A stretch of DNA of 64,000 nt. Source: CBDDKW01 sp965230425. Lineage in GTDB: Bacteria; Pseudomonadota; Gammaproteobacteria; UBA1113. A model generated the notes under the pieces. The model was not told the origin of the DNA. It did not search any database and saw only the letters and a list, made by a program, of their open reading frames with translations. The DNA is taken from positions 153,561-217,560 of the forward strand of contig CBDDKW010000010.1 of NCBI GenBank assembly GCA_965230425.1, read 5' to 3'. Positions 42,173 to 51,074 of this stretch are shown piece by piece (the stretch's first letter is position 1; the number at the start of each line of letters is the position of its first letter). A program made the translations under genes and the position numbers.

Positions 42173-43108
42173 TTATTCCTCATCATACCCTAAACTACGT
42201 AAGGCGCGGGCATCATCGGCCCAGCCGGATTTTACCTTCACCCATAATTGTAAAAATACTTTCTTGCCAAATAAACGCTCCATTTCTAGCCGCGCATTAC
42301 GGCCGACTTCTTTTAGTACAGCACCGTCTTTACCGATGACAATTTTCTTTTGTCCGGCTCGCTCTACCCAAATTAAACCAGCAATCTCCAATAAAGAGTC
42401 ACTGTCTTTAAATGACTCAATTTCTACGGAAATAGAATAAGGAATTTCCTCTCCCACCAAGCGCATAATTTTTTCGCGAATAAATTCTGCCGCAAGAAAA
42501 CGCTGGCTACGGTCGGTGACTTGATCGTCAGGATAATAATGCACACTTTCAGGTAAATAACTACACACCTTTGCTTCTAACTCAGTCACCTGGGTACCCT
42601 GCTTTGCGGAAATAGGGAACACCGCCGCAAAATCCATTTTTTCTGCTAAATTTTTTAACACAGGTAATAAGGCTTGCTTGTCTTTTATTTTATCGATCTT
42701 ATTAATCGCTAAGAGTACCGGTACATTAGCACCCTGGCAGTGTTGTAATACCGCATCATCTTCTTCAGTCCACTGTAGACCATCCACAATAAAAATAATA
42801 GCATCCACATCACGCAGGGCCGTCAGCACTGCACGGTTCATGACTTTATTTAATTGTCGTGGTTGTTGCTGATGTAAGCCAGGTGTGTCAACATAGATAG
42901 CTTGAACATTAGCGAGAGTTTTTAAACCGATAATACGATGGCGAGTGGTTTGCGGTTTACGGCTGGTAATGCTGATCTTTTGACCGAGAATATGATTCAA
43001 CAAGGTTGATTTACCTACATTCGGTCTTCCCACAATGGCCACAAAACCACAGCGCGAATTATGATCAGATCCACGATACCGGTCGTTCATAATGCGTAAG
43101 TCATTCAT
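42173..43108 (-). CDS. era: Ribosome-assembly GTPase Era
   Basis: 311 residues from the ATG at 43108. A longer frame begins at a TTG at 43204, but the extra 32 residues are not found in Era proteins. GTPase motifs are GRPNVGKSTLLNHILGQ (G1), TTRHRI (G2), YVDTPGLH (G3), AINKIDK (G4) and ISAKQG (G5). The C-terminal KH domain has EIPYSISVEIESFKDSD and KKIVIGKDGAVLKEVGRNAR. Era binds the 3' end of 16S rRNA during 30S maturation. The usual upstream partner rnc is not adjacent; instead a divergent disordered-protein gene lies upstream. Confidence 0.96.
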   Translation of the reverse strand: MNDLRIMNDRYRGSDHNSRCGFVAIVGRPNVGKSTLLNHILGQKISITSRKPQTTRHRIIGLKTLANVQAIYVDTPGLHQQQPRQLNKVMNRAVLTALRDVDAIIFIVDGLQWTEEDDAVLQHCQGANVPVLLAINKIDKIKDKQALLPVLKNLAEKMDFAAVFPISAKQGTQVTELEAKVCSYLPESVHYYPDDQVTDRSQRFLAAEFIREKIMRLVGEEIPYSISVEIESFKDSDSLLEIAGLIWVERAGQKKIVIGKDGAVLKEVGRNARLEMERLFGKKVFLQLWVKVKSGWADDARALRSLGYDEE

Positions 43109-43273
43109 ATGATTAGAAAAAATTTCCTTCTGCTCTTTGCTTTTGTAAGATTTGTGATAGGATAACTGGCTCACATCAAAATAACAATAAAAATACTGTT
43201 GCAACTCGTAGCGAATGAGACAACAAAAGTATGAATAACGATAACTTTCTAAACACTTTATGAGGAGACATCT

Positions 43274-45532
43274 ATGGACAACGGTGAATATTATGAAGAA
43301 GAAGTAGCAGAGCTTACACTTGAGCAGCGTGCTGGATCACAGACTGCTGGCAATGATCAGTTCAGCGACGCCGCTGGATTTAGTGCCCCTGGCTATGATA
43401 GCGGCGATGAGTTTGACGTTAGCGGCGTTCCACCGACAGTAGAATTACCAGAGAATTTACTGCAACAAGGTTCAACACCTACACAAAACGGCTCATCAGC
43501 ACCTGCACAACAAAAGGATGCCAGCAAAAGTTGGTTCTCTCATGCACGTGCACTATATAACCAAGGTGGCTTAGGCAATGCTTTAGGTTACTTAACCGGC
43601 GTTAGCCCTGATGCCCCTGCTATGGTCAAAGCCCTTGCCCACGAAATTGCAGTGGAAATGGTCACGCGATTGCAAGAATCAGTTCATAAAAAATACGACC
43701 TGATGCAACGACCTGATGCTGTTATTGATCCAGGCTACAGTGATGAAAAAAGTACAAAAGCAAGAGATCTACGTAGAAGCAGTAGTGCTGGTAATCTACA
43801 AGAATTATTAAGGCAAGCTGCACCAGAAGACAGTGACAGTGACAATGAAGACGACAAAGGTTATTACGCAGATTCGCTCAAAGCTAGACCTATTCCACCT
43901 AAAAAGAAAAAAGCACGTTCTGAATACGGTCGTGGTGAAGTCAATCCACGTGTATCAGGTTTAAAATTAGACCAATTAGAAAGTCTAATTTTCAATATGT
44001 TGAATTCACGTACTCGCTCAATTGTTACCTTACTGACAACTATTGCCGATGCCTCAACAGAAGCGGCACCTAGAGACGTTCGCAGTTTCTTTAATGCGCA
44101 AACAGAGGCGGGTTCAAAAGCAAGTTATATCGAACCCCAAATGGACATAGCTGTTATTAATTACCTTGCGGCTAATTTAGCTGCTATGTATATGGCCGAG
44201 TTAGGGAGAACTAATAAAGATGCTGTTGGCAATGAAATACCGGTCTATCGCACAGGTAGCAAGGGCGAATCTTATGGTTATGCCTTTGAAAAAGACACTG
44301 ACTCTAAGCAACCAGATTCATCTGTTAGCTTTACCTTCATGATGAACAAAGCTCCATTCACCCATGAGTTAAAAGTAAATAAGGACGGTACCTTAAAGCA
44401 CTTGTACCCTTTGGAACGAGTCACTGCAGAGCTTTTAAGTACTTATATCGCTGAAAAAGGCTATCAAGATACCCAAGCCCTTCGTCAGCAAGCTAAAGAG
44501 CAAGTAAAAACAATAAATAGTGGTAAACCAGCACGACATGTGGAGCCTGGTCAGTTTGCACCTACGCAACCTCGTTCTCAAAGACAGCCCGCTCATGCAG
44601 CTAGTAGCGATGTAGCTGCAGCTAACGCTGGTCAACCTGGCACTAGTATCATGCAACCATCCCCTCAAAATCTTGCTGCTGGGCGTGGCCGTGGTATAGA
44701 AAGAAGTGCTGCCATCCCAAGAACTAGACATGCTGGAAGAGGAAAAGGCTTTGGTCGTGGACAACAAGTTGCTGTTGAATCACCACATACACCTCTTCCA
44801 GGTAGCACTGCTGCAGCTCCATGGGCGACAGGTACAGTAGGGGCTAGTCGTGGTGATGCACAAACGTCTGCTGCTCAGACTGACGGATATTCAGCCGCAG
44901 ACCATGATGCGTTCATGCAAGGTGCTAATACGCAAACGCGACGCGAAGAAGAAGCTGCGGCGAAACGTGGTGAAAGAGCTTCTGCAGCAGCTCTTGGCAG
45001 AGGTGCACCAACAAGCAGACCACCATTTGGTGGCTTTAGTTATGATGCTCCTGCTTCCAGCTCTACCACTGCTCCTAGCTTCGGTGGCGGCGGCAACCAA
45101 GGCCAAGGCGGCGGTAGCTTCGCTGATATGGCACCAGGTATGGGTGTTCCTAACCCTTATCCAACTGGCCCAGCTTCTGAATCTGGCCTAGTCACTGGTG
45201 GTGGTGATAACACGGTGAATGTTGATGTTGAGACCGATGGCAATGAAACTGGTAATGGTGATTCCGTCAAATTTGATGTACGCACTCTAACAGATGCAGC
45301 CGGCGGTAATCCTAACATGGGCGGCAGCTTCGCTAGTGGTGAGCGCTCAGCCCCTGCTAATGAAGGCGATTGGGATGCAGCTAGAAATCCTCGTGGCGAG
45401 AGTGACAGCAGTGCCATGCTCGCAGCATCTGGTGGAAATGGTAAAGCTGAAGCGGCTGATGATGCTGGGGCTGGACAAGCACAACCTGAACGCCCACCAG
45501 CGCCAGAGCTTACACGCCGATCTAGCAAATAA
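43274..45532 (+). CDS. Large disordered RG-rich protein of unknown function, effector candidate
   Basis: 752 residues with a good ribosome-binding site (GAGGAGACATCT before ATG). No signal peptide, membrane span or known domain recognised. Residues about 95-150 and 230-420 appear ordered and contain WFSHARALYNQGGLGNALGY and NYLAANLAAMYMAELGRTNK. The regions 1-90, 160-225 and 425-752 are low complexity. The last part is arginine/glycine-rich (AAGRGRGIERSAA, RGKGFGRGQQ) and then glycine/serine/alanine-rich with FGGGGNQGQGGGSF. Acidic N terminus. RG/RGG tracts in known proteins bind nucleic acid or are methylated, but nothing here proves that. It ends 72 bases before a strong terminator, so it is a single-gene unit. 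Confidence 0.75.
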   Translation: MDNGEYYEEEVAELTLEQRAGSQTAGNDQFSDAAGFSAPGYDSGDEFDVSGVPPTVELPENLLQQGSTPTQNGSSAPAQQKDASKSWFSHARALYNQGGLGNALGYLTGVSPDAPAMVKALAHEIAVEMVTRLQESVHKKYDLMQRPDAVIDPGYSDEKSTKARDLRRSSSAGNLQELLRQAAPEDSDSDNEDDKGYYADSLKARPIPPKKKKARSEYGRGEVNPRVSGLKLDQLESLIFNMLNSRTRSIVTLLTTIADASTEAAPRDVRSFFNAQTEAGSKASYIEPQMDIAVINYLAANLAAMYMAELGRTNKDAVGNEIPVYRTGSKGESYGYAFEKDTDSKQPDSSVSFTFMMNKAPFTHELKVNKDGTLKHLYPLERVTAELLSTYIAEKGYQDTQALRQQAKEQVKTINSGKPARHVEPGQFAPTQPRSQRQPAHAASSDVAAANAGQPGTSIMQPSPQNLAAGRGRGIERSAAIPRTRHAGRGKGFGRGQQVAVESPHTPLPGSTAAAPWATGTVGASRGDAQTSAAQTDGYSAADHDAFMQGANTQTRREEEAAAKRGERASAAALGRGAPTSRPPFGGFSYDAPASSSTTAPSFGGGGNQGQGGGSFADMAPGMGVPNPYPTGPASESGLVTGGGDNTVNVDVETDGNETGNGDSVKFDVRTLTDAAGGNPNMGGSFASGERSAPANEGDWDAARNPRGESDSSAMLAASGGNGKAEAADDAGAGQAQPERPPAPELTRRSSK

Positions 45533-45603
45533 GGTAACCACTCCATCCTTATACCCCCGCTTTACTGTAGGGTGGCGAAGGAGCAGGTAGCTTAACTAAA
45601 AAA

Positions 45604-45627
45604 ACCAGGCTTCGGCCTGGTTTTTTT
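45604..45627 (+). terminator. Rho-independent terminator
   Basis: ACCAGGC-TTCG-GCCTGGT stem-loop with the stable UUCG tetraloop, followed by seven T. A-run before the stem makes it work in both directions in principle. It closes the 752-residue protein gene. Confidence 0.95.
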
Positions 45628-45869
45628 GTTTCAACAACTCGGCCACAAGCAACCGAGGTTGTTTCCTTATATGATTTCACCTGCGCGGGAAGCCCGCACA
45701 TTCTACAACCCATAGAGTGCTTGCGCTCTCCCCTTGGGAAACCCCAGCGCTTATGGCTCTACCGCTAGCCAGTGGAAGTTTCTTTCTTTAAAACTTCGGC
45801 TGGCAACTATTGCATTAATTTTAAATCGCGTTATCCTTGGCCGTTAGCAAAATTGACATAGTAGGCACA
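45628..45869. other. Leader region upstream of ptsN with short inverted repeats
   Basis: After the terminator there is an imperfect inverted repeat AACAACTCGG...CCGAGGTTGTT (about 45631-45665), then TGCGCGGGAAGCCCGCAC (45682-45699). The rest is AT-rich sequence leading into ptsN. No rpoN or hpf gene, which commonly precede ptsN, is present here. A promoter for the ptsN block is expected but was not identified. Confidence 0.5.
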
Positions 45870-46325
45870 ATGCATTTAATCGACATTTTGACACCTGAAC
45901 GTACGGTTACAAATATTTCCGCAGCGAGCAAGAAAGGCACCTTAGAATTAGCCAGCCAACTCTTAGCCAATGAATTGGCACAATGCGATATGCCAGATGT
46001 TTTACACTGCTTGATTGGCCGTGAAAAGCTCGGCAGTACAGCCATTGGTCAAGGTATTGCTATCCCCCACTGCCGTCTTAAGGGCTTACAACAAGCCATG
46101 GGGGTACTGATTAAGCTCTCTCAGCCTGTGGATTTCGATGCCAGTGATAACCAGCCAGTGGATATCGTGCTGGCACTGCTAGTACCTGAAGATGCTAATG
46201 AAGAACACTTAGAACTACTGGCATCTGTGGCGGAAATGTTTAACAATGATGATTATCGACAAAAGATCCGGTTGACAAATGACAACCAGAGTTTGTACCA
46301 GGTAGTCACTCATTATGAGCAATGA
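45870..46325 (+). CDS. ptsN: Nitrogen PTS EIIA protein PtsN
   Basis: 151 residues from the ATG at 45870; the frame is open to a TTG at 45837, but MHLIDILTPERTV is the usual family start. The phosphorylated histidine lies in GQGIAIPHCRLKGL near residue 66. The rest matches the EIIA-Ntr mannitol-type fold (ALLVPEDANEEHLELLASVA). PtsN is a regulatory phosphoprotein, not a sugar transporter component. The next gene overlaps it by 11 bases, and the block ptsN-hprK-rapZ-EIIA-Man is compact. Confidence 0.94.
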   Translation: MHLIDILTPERTVTNISAASKKGTLELASQLLANELAQCDMPDVLHCLIGREKLGSTAIGQGIAIPHCRLKGLQQAMGVLIKLSQPVDFDASDNQPVDIVLALLVPEDANEEHLELLASVAEMFNNDDYRQKIRLTNDNQSLYQVVTHYEQ

Positions 46326-46866
46326 AATTGACCCTCAGGTCACCACATTACACGGCGTATTCCTCGATGTTCTGGGTTTAGGCGTATTATTAACGGGTAG
46401 CAGTGGTATTGGTAAAAGCGAGCTAGCCCTAGGCCTGATTAATCGCGGCCATCGATTGGTTGCTGATGATGCCGTAGAACTGAGCAAAACAAGTACAGAT
46501 ACCCTCACCGGTTATTGCCCACAATTATTACAAGATTTTCTTGAAGTACGTGGTTTGGGGATTATCAATATTCGCATTATGTTTGGCGATACGGCTATCA
46601 AAGAAAAGCAGCGTTTACAATTAATCATCAAAGTGGTGGCCTTTGACGCTGAAGAGCTGAAAGCCATTGACCGCCTCCATGGCACCTACCGCCAGCAACG
46701 CATTCTTGATGTGGATATCCCTGAAGTCACTATCCCTGTAGCACCTGGACGCAATTTAGCGGTCTTAGTGGAAGGTGCAGTGCGCAATGAAATCTTAAAA
46801 CGCACCGGCTATAAAGCCAGTGAAGAATTTACTGCCAGACAACGTCAATTGATGGAACACCCCTAA
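46315..46866 (+). CDS. hprK: HPr kinase/phosphorylase, short form (catalytic domain only)
   Basis: 183 residues against about 310 for full HprK. The N-terminal domain is missing and the protein begins almost at the catalytic domain. The Walker A loop GSSGIGKSELALGLI lies at about 28-42, with HRLVADDAVELSK and the HprK signature LEVRGLGIINIRIMFG at about 80-95. Short forms of this kind are known from alphaproteobacteria with regulatory PTS. The family phosphorylates HPr/NPr on serine. It overlaps ptsN by 11 bases and ends one base before rapZ. The substrate protein HPr is not encoded in the block. Confidence 0.9.
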   Translation: MSNEIDPQVTTLHGVFLDVLGLGVLLTGSSGIGKSELALGLINRGHRLVADDAVELSKTSTDTLTGYCPQLLQDFLEVRGLGIINIRIMFGDTAIKEKQRLQLIIKVVAFDAEELKAIDRLHGTYRQQRILDVDIPEVTIPVAPGRNLAVLVEGAVRNEILKRTGYKASEEFTARQRQLMEHP

Positions 46867-46867
46867 T

Positions 46868-47710
46868 ATGAAACTCATTATCATCAGCGGCCGCTCCGGA
46901 TCAGGTAAAAGTATTTCCTTACACCTATTGGAAGATTTGGGATTTTATTGTATTGATAATTTACCAGCTAGTTTATTACCCACGCTCATGAGCCATATGA
47001 GTGAACAATACACTAAAATCGCTATTGGTATCGATGCTAGAAACTTACCTGCTGATTTAGATCAATTTAATCAGATTATCGAGGATTTTATTCAAGCAGG
47101 GATTGAATGTGACATTGTCTATCTTGATGCGGATGAAAATACCCTACTTAAGCGCTACAGCGAAACTCGACGTAAACATCCACTAACGAATAAACATATT
47201 TCCCTACGTGAAGCAGTGCGTCGCGAACAAGAATTATTATTACCCATTGCCCACTTGGCTGGCTTAAGGGTAGATACCAGTAATTTAAGTCTTCATGATT
47301 TGCGTTCACTCATTAGTGACCGTGTGAACAAACAACCCCAGCAGCTATCTTTGTTAATCCAGTCTTTTGGCTTTAAATTTGGGATCCCCCTTGACTGCGA
47401 TTATATTTTTGATGTGCGCTGTTTACCTAACCCCTATTGGCAACCAGAATTACGCCCTTATTGTGGCTTAGATAAGGAAATTGCAACTTACTTAGGTGAA
47501 TCAGAGCTCTCTCAAAACATGCTAGAAGATTTAAAGCAATTTCTACAAACGTGGATCCCCAAGTTTGAACAGGGCAATCGTAATTATATGACTATTGGGA
47601 TCGGGTGTACCGGCGGTCGCCATCGTTCAGTGTATATTGCTAAACAACTAGCAGATTTTTTTCAAAAACAACTCAATAATATTCAAATCAGGCATAGGGA
47701 CTTAACATGA
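46868..47710 (+). CDS. rapZ: RNase adapter protein RapZ
   Basis: 280 residues, the family's usual length (about 284). The N-terminal P-loop is GRSGSGKSISLHLLEDLGFY with the following CIDNLPASLL. The C-terminal domain carries CDYIFDVRCLPNPYWQPELR and the GCTGGRHRSVYIAKQL motif. In enterobacteria RapZ binds glucosamine-6-phosphate and directs RNase E to GlmZ; outside them the role is less clear. Position after hprK and before a PTS EIIA is typical of proteobacterial regulatory PTS blocks. Confidence 0.95.
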   Translation: MKLIIISGRSGSGKSISLHLLEDLGFYCIDNLPASLLPTLMSHMSEQYTKIAIGIDARNLPADLDQFNQIIEDFIQAGIECDIVYLDADENTLLKRYSETRRKHPLTNKHISLREAVRREQELLLPIAHLAGLRVDTSNLSLHDLRSLISDRVNKQPQQLSLLIQSFGFKFGIPLDCDYIFDVRCLPNPYWQPELRPYCGLDKEIATYLGESELSQNMLEDLKQFLQTWIPKFEQGNRNYMTIGIGCTGGRHRSVYIAKQLADFFQKQLNNIQIRHRDLT

Positions 47711-48108
47711 CTGTAAGCGTTGTATTAATTACGCATGAGGAAATCGGTACTGCATTATTAAACACTGCCAGCAGAACCTTTGCGGGTGAACTGCCCTTAG
47801 CCACTACCGCAGTTGCTGTCAGTTATGATATTGACCCTGATGAATTATTGACAAAGTTAAAACGCTTAGCACACACCGTAGAATCTGAAGATGGTTTATT
47901 AGTACTCACAGATATGTATGGTTCTACGCCCTGCAATATTGCCTTAAGTTTACAGGAAACTGACAATATCGAGGTCGTCACCGGTTTGAATTTGCCGATG
48001 TTGATCCGCGTCATGAATTATCCACAACTACCACTAGCAGAATTAGCCCAGAAAGCCATCAGCGGCGGTAAAGAAGGTGTCATCGAGTGTAAGTGTCAGT
48101 CTAAATAA
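47707..48108 (+). CDS. Mannose-family PTS EIIA component (regulatory PTS)
   Basis: 133 residues with the EIIA-Man fold: SVVLITHEEIGTALLNTASR at the start, where histidine 10 is the expected phosphorylation site, and GLLVLTDMYGSTPCNIAL in the middle. It overlaps rapZ by 4 bases. No EIIB, EIIC or EIID genes follow, so it is likely a regulatory protein of the PTS-Ntr relay. An HPr (ptsH) gene commonly follows here but is missing; instead a gene on the other strand overlaps its 3' end by 13 bases. Confidence 0.92.
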   Translation: MTVSVVLITHEEIGTALLNTASRTFAGELPLATTAVAVSYDIDPDELLTKLKRLAHTVESEDGLLVLTDMYGSTPCNIALSLQETDNIEVVTGLNLPMLIRVMNYPQLPLAELAQKAISGGKEGVIECKCQSK

Positions 48109-48686
48109 GTACTGTCATCAATGGCAATATTAAACTCATAGACAGGGATCCCAGATTGCAGAGAAAATTTCTTCGCAGTATCCCTCGGCTCTGTTAATAA
48201 TAATGCTTGCTTATCCGCCTCTAATATCCCCACATGATTATCTTGCGCATTTAATTTTTCACCTACAAAATACATTTGTGTGGTCAACAGGCACTGATGT
48301 CGCTGTTGATACAATTTAAAATGTACATGTGGCGTGCGCCAATCACCATCATCATTATAAGCCGCTGGCTTAATCGTTTTAAAATAATAAAATCCCTGAG
48401 CATCGGTGATGCTAGTACCCCAATAATTAAAGTCTGGCTGTAAAGCCAGTGGATTGTTTTCATCACCTGGATGATCATAGCGGCCTTGATGATCCGCCTG
48501 CCAAATTTCAATTAAAATATGCTTTAAGGCTCGGCCCAGTGTATCACGCACATGACCAGCAATATAAATCAACTCAACTGCAGAGGTATCCAGCATATTC
48601 GCAGTTAAATCATTACCCTCATCATGATGATAATTAACCGGATAATAAGGCCCTTCTACTTGCCCAGGGGTCAAGGGTAATGTCAT
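48096..48686 (-). CDS. Intradiol ring-cleavage dioxygenase family protein
   Basis: A 196-residue protein of the protocatechuate/catechol dioxygenase fold. The N-terminal LTPGQVEGPYYPVN is a family hallmark, followed by IEIWQADHQGRYDHPGD. The non-haem Fe(III) ligands can be assigned to the tyrosine of GRYDH, the tyrosine of DFNYWG and the two histidines of RTPHVHFKL. The substrate is probably a catechol-like compound; small single-chain members are poorly characterised. It overlaps the upstream aromatic permease gene by 4 bases and the convergent EIIA gene by 13. Confidence 0.88.
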   Translation of the reverse strand: MTLPLTPGQVEGPYYPVNYHHDEGNDLTANMLDTSAVELIYIAGHVRDTLGRALKHILIEIWQADHQGRYDHPGDENNPLALQPDFNYWGTSITDAQGFYYFKTIKPAAYNDDGDWRTPHVHFKLYQQRHQCLLTTQMYFVGEKLNAQDNHVGILEADKQALLLTEPRDTAKKFSLQSGIPVYEFNIAIDDSTYLD

Positions 48687-49885
48687 GATATAATACCTCC
48701 CAAACTCGAACTAAAAATCACTAGCATAGAAAATAACATAATAGCTAACAAGGATAAACGCCCACCACTAAATTGATAGGTACCTGGCATCTGTAGCTGA
48801 CGGCTACGCCAAACCATTAAGACAGGATAGATCCCATACACAATCGCTGAGAATAAACCGGCATAACCTAGAGCCATAATAAACAATTGATTAAACAATA
48901 TGGTAAATAAAATCGGCGGCAAACAGGTCATGCTAATCAACAATAATTTTCCAGCCATGTTTTTTGTGATAGACAATCCATCAGCAAGAAAATCATATAA
49001 GCCTAGAGACACCCCTATAAATGAAGTAGCCATGGATAGAAATACAAACACCGTCGCCAAGTCATTTAAGACAAAATTATGCGTCACTGCAGCAAGGACG
49101 TGGATAATATGCGTTCCTGGGTCACTTTGCTGTAATAAATTCACTTGATTTACAGCGCTACCTAGGGGTAACACCCCTGCTACGGCGGTTATCCATAACA
49201 GATACAATAGTAATGGGATCAAACTTCCAACGATCAACGCAAACTGCAGTTGCTTCACGTTACTTTGCAGATAGTTTCTTAAGGATGGCAATATGACTAA
49301 ATAACCAAAGCTAGTAAAAATAATGGGGATAGCCAACACGGGTAAATGATTAGGGACTTCTTGTATTGTCTGTATATTGGAAAATGGCAGCAAATACAGC
49401 ATAAAACCACAAAACACCGCTATCAACACCCCCATTAAGCAGCGATTAAAATAATCTGCCGCACGTGTACCAATAAAGATTAATATGCCGATTACTAGCA
49501 AGAGAACCACAAAATAAACCCCTTGCGGTAATTGCAACTGCATCACTGTCATTAATCGATCTATCCATAACTCATGTAAGCCTGACACATACGCCACTAA
49601 AATCGAATACATAAATAATAAGCAGCATACCCAGGCTATGCATTCGGCCGATCGCCCTAAGGTTTTGCGACTCATAGAAATAATGCTTGCACCTGGCGGT
49701 AGCTTTAAATTCACTTCCAATAAAATAAAGGCGATCAGCAAATTCATAAACCATATAGCACACAGTGTCAATACAGACATCAGATAACCATACTGCTCTA
49801 CAATTACTGGCAATGCTAGCATACCACCACCAATTGTAGTGCCAGCTACTAATAAACTACCGCCAATGGCTTTACTACTACTCAT
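48683..49885 (-). CDS. Aromatic amino acid permease (HAAAP family, TyrP/Mtr-like)
   Basis: 400 residues with about eleven membrane spans. The N terminus KAIGGSLLVAGTTIGGGMLA is the substrate-binding unwound helix typical of the hydroxy/aromatic amino acid permeases. LPPGASIISMSRKTLG and FTSFGYLVILPSLRNYLQ are further family features. Likely a proton symporter for tyrosine or tryptophan. It lies between a DMT-family transporter gene (10 bases upstream) and the dioxygenase gene (4-base overlap), forming a unit that may handle aromatic compounds. Confidence 0.9.
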   Translation of the reverse strand: MSSSKAIGGSLLVAGTTIGGGMLALPVIVEQYGYLMSVLTLCAIWFMNLLIAFILLEVNLKLPPGASIISMSRKTLGRSAECIAWVCCLLFMYSILVAYVSGLHELWIDRLMTVMQLQLPQGVYFVVLLLVIGILIFIGTRAADYFNRCLMGVLIAVFCGFMLYLLPFSNIQTIQEVPNHLPVLAIPIIFTSFGYLVILPSLRNYLQSNVKQLQFALIVGSLIPLLLYLLWITAVAGVLPLGSAVNQVNLLQQSDPGTHIIHVLAAVTHNFVLNDLATVFVFLSMATSFIGVSLGLYDFLADGLSITKNMAGKLLLISMTCLPPILFTILFNQLFIMALGYAGLFSAIVYGIYPVLMVWRSRQLQMPGTYQFSGGRLSLLAIMLFSMLVIFSSSLGGIIS

Positions 49886-49895
49886 TCTGTATGTC

Positions 49896-50840
49896 TTACC
49901 TTTGATATATACCCATAATAATACTTGCTCCCATTAAGCCAGCACCGAACAAACTTAACCCATCTGGCAATACATGATAGACACACCAATCGAGTATACT
50001 CGCCATTAATACACTGACTAATAGGAACGGTGCTAAACTCGCGGCACTGACCACATGCGCGTATGCTCTACTACGCAGGACTTGACTGGAAAAAGAACTA
50101 ATAATAAATACCGCATAATATAAATACAGTTTTTTCTCGGTTAGCAGAGTGATGAGCATGGGCAAATGGTAATAATGATGCGGAATTATTAAAAATAAAG
50201 CACAAATCATAAGAGTACAGAAGAAATACAGATGCCAGCAAATCATGACTTCATTTTCATATTGCGACAGCTTATGATTCAGTAGTTGCGCCGCCGCAGA
50301 AAATAACCCCGCGCTTAAACCAATGGTCACATTCCCGTGCAATAAGCCATGGTTGGGTTGTAGCAGGCACACTGTGGCGAACATACCCAGGCCTAGGCTT
50401 AGCCAGGTTAATTTATTTACTGATCGCTTGAAAAACATCACATTGATTAGCATTATAAATATCGGTGAGGTATTGACTAATAAGGTACCATTCATTAAAG
50501 AACCGCTTTGCAAATAATAAAACAAACAAAACTGACTCACCGTAATGAACAAAGCGCGATAGATATGTAATCTGATAGACGCCGAGAACCGGAGCCGAAC
50601 TTTCGTTATCGTTAATACCAGTGTTAAGACTATCAATGGCAAAACAAAGCGTAAAATGAGTGATAAAGATAAACCCACTATCAATGTCGTCTGCTTCGCT
50701 AATAATGAAACTAAGGCGATAAATATTGAAGACAGCAACATCAGCGCAACACTCACAAGCCATTGTTGACGGACTTCAGCAGGGCTATTCAAGGCTATAA
50801 TGGACTGCTCAGAGTAGTTGTTAATCACGATGCGGCTCAT
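49896..50840 (-). CDS. EamA/DMT-family transporter
   Basis: About 314 residues from the ATG at 50840 (a TTG four codons earlier also fits). Ten hydrophobic spans in two repeats: SVALMLLSSIFIALVSLLAK opens the first, and the second begins near residue 150 (VTIGLSAGLFSAAAQLLNHK). The family (RhaT/YdcZ/EamA) mostly exports metabolites or amino acids. It is first in the unit with the permease and dioxygenase and divergent from a LysR-type regulator that probably controls it. Confidence 0.86.
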   Translation of the reverse strand: MSRIVINNYSEQSIIALNSPAEVRQQWLVSVALMLLSSIFIALVSLLAKQTTLIVGLSLSLILRFVLPLIVLTLVLTITKVRLRFSASIRLHIYRALFITVSQFCLFYYLQSGSLMNGTLLVNTSPIFIMLINVMFFKRSVNKLTWLSLGLGMFATVCLLQPNHGLLHGNVTIGLSAGLFSAAAQLLNHKLSQYENEVMICWHLYFFCTLMICALFLIIPHHYYHLPMLITLLTEKKLYLYYAVFIISSFSSQVLRSRAYAHVVSAASLAPFLLVSVLMASILDWCVYHVLPDGLSLFGAGLMGASIIMGIYQR

Positions 50841-50908
50841 TCGTATTTTCAAGCCACCATTATAAGCACTTGGAATATAATATAAATTTATCTTTTCTTA
50901 CTTTTTCT

Positions 50909-50923
50909 GTTAGATTTTCTAAC
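50909..50923. promoter_or_regulatory. Inverted repeat, candidate LysR-type operator 1
   Basis: GTTAGATTTTCTAAC, a 6-bp inverted repeat (GTTAGA, N3, TCTAAC), lies in the 234-base divergent space between the DMT transporter gene and the lysR gene. A similar motif occurs 83 bases away at 50992. Confidence 0.5.
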
Positions 50924-50991
50924 GAAATAAAAATAATCAAACAAATACCCCCTTAAATTCTGGATAATAGTTCAATTTCTTAGTTTATTAT

Positions 50992-51006
50992 GTTAGATTA
51001 GTTAAC
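50992..51006. promoter_or_regulatory. Candidate LysR-type operator 2
   Basis: GTTAGATTAGTTAAC, similar to the inverted repeat at 50909-50923 (9 to 10 bases shared in register). Paired recognition sites in a divergent promoter are normal for LysR regulators. The assignment is by position and similarity only. Confidence 0.45.
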
Positions 51007-51074
51007 AATAAATCATACTCCTCAGCAAAATTATACAAACTCGACATAACTTAAAATAACCAGGGAGAACACCG

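Noticed and set aside
44435..44767. 110-codon minus-strand frame and similar frames within the 752-residue gene
   Set aside because: Antisense shadows of a repetitive GC-richer coding region with no independent start signals.
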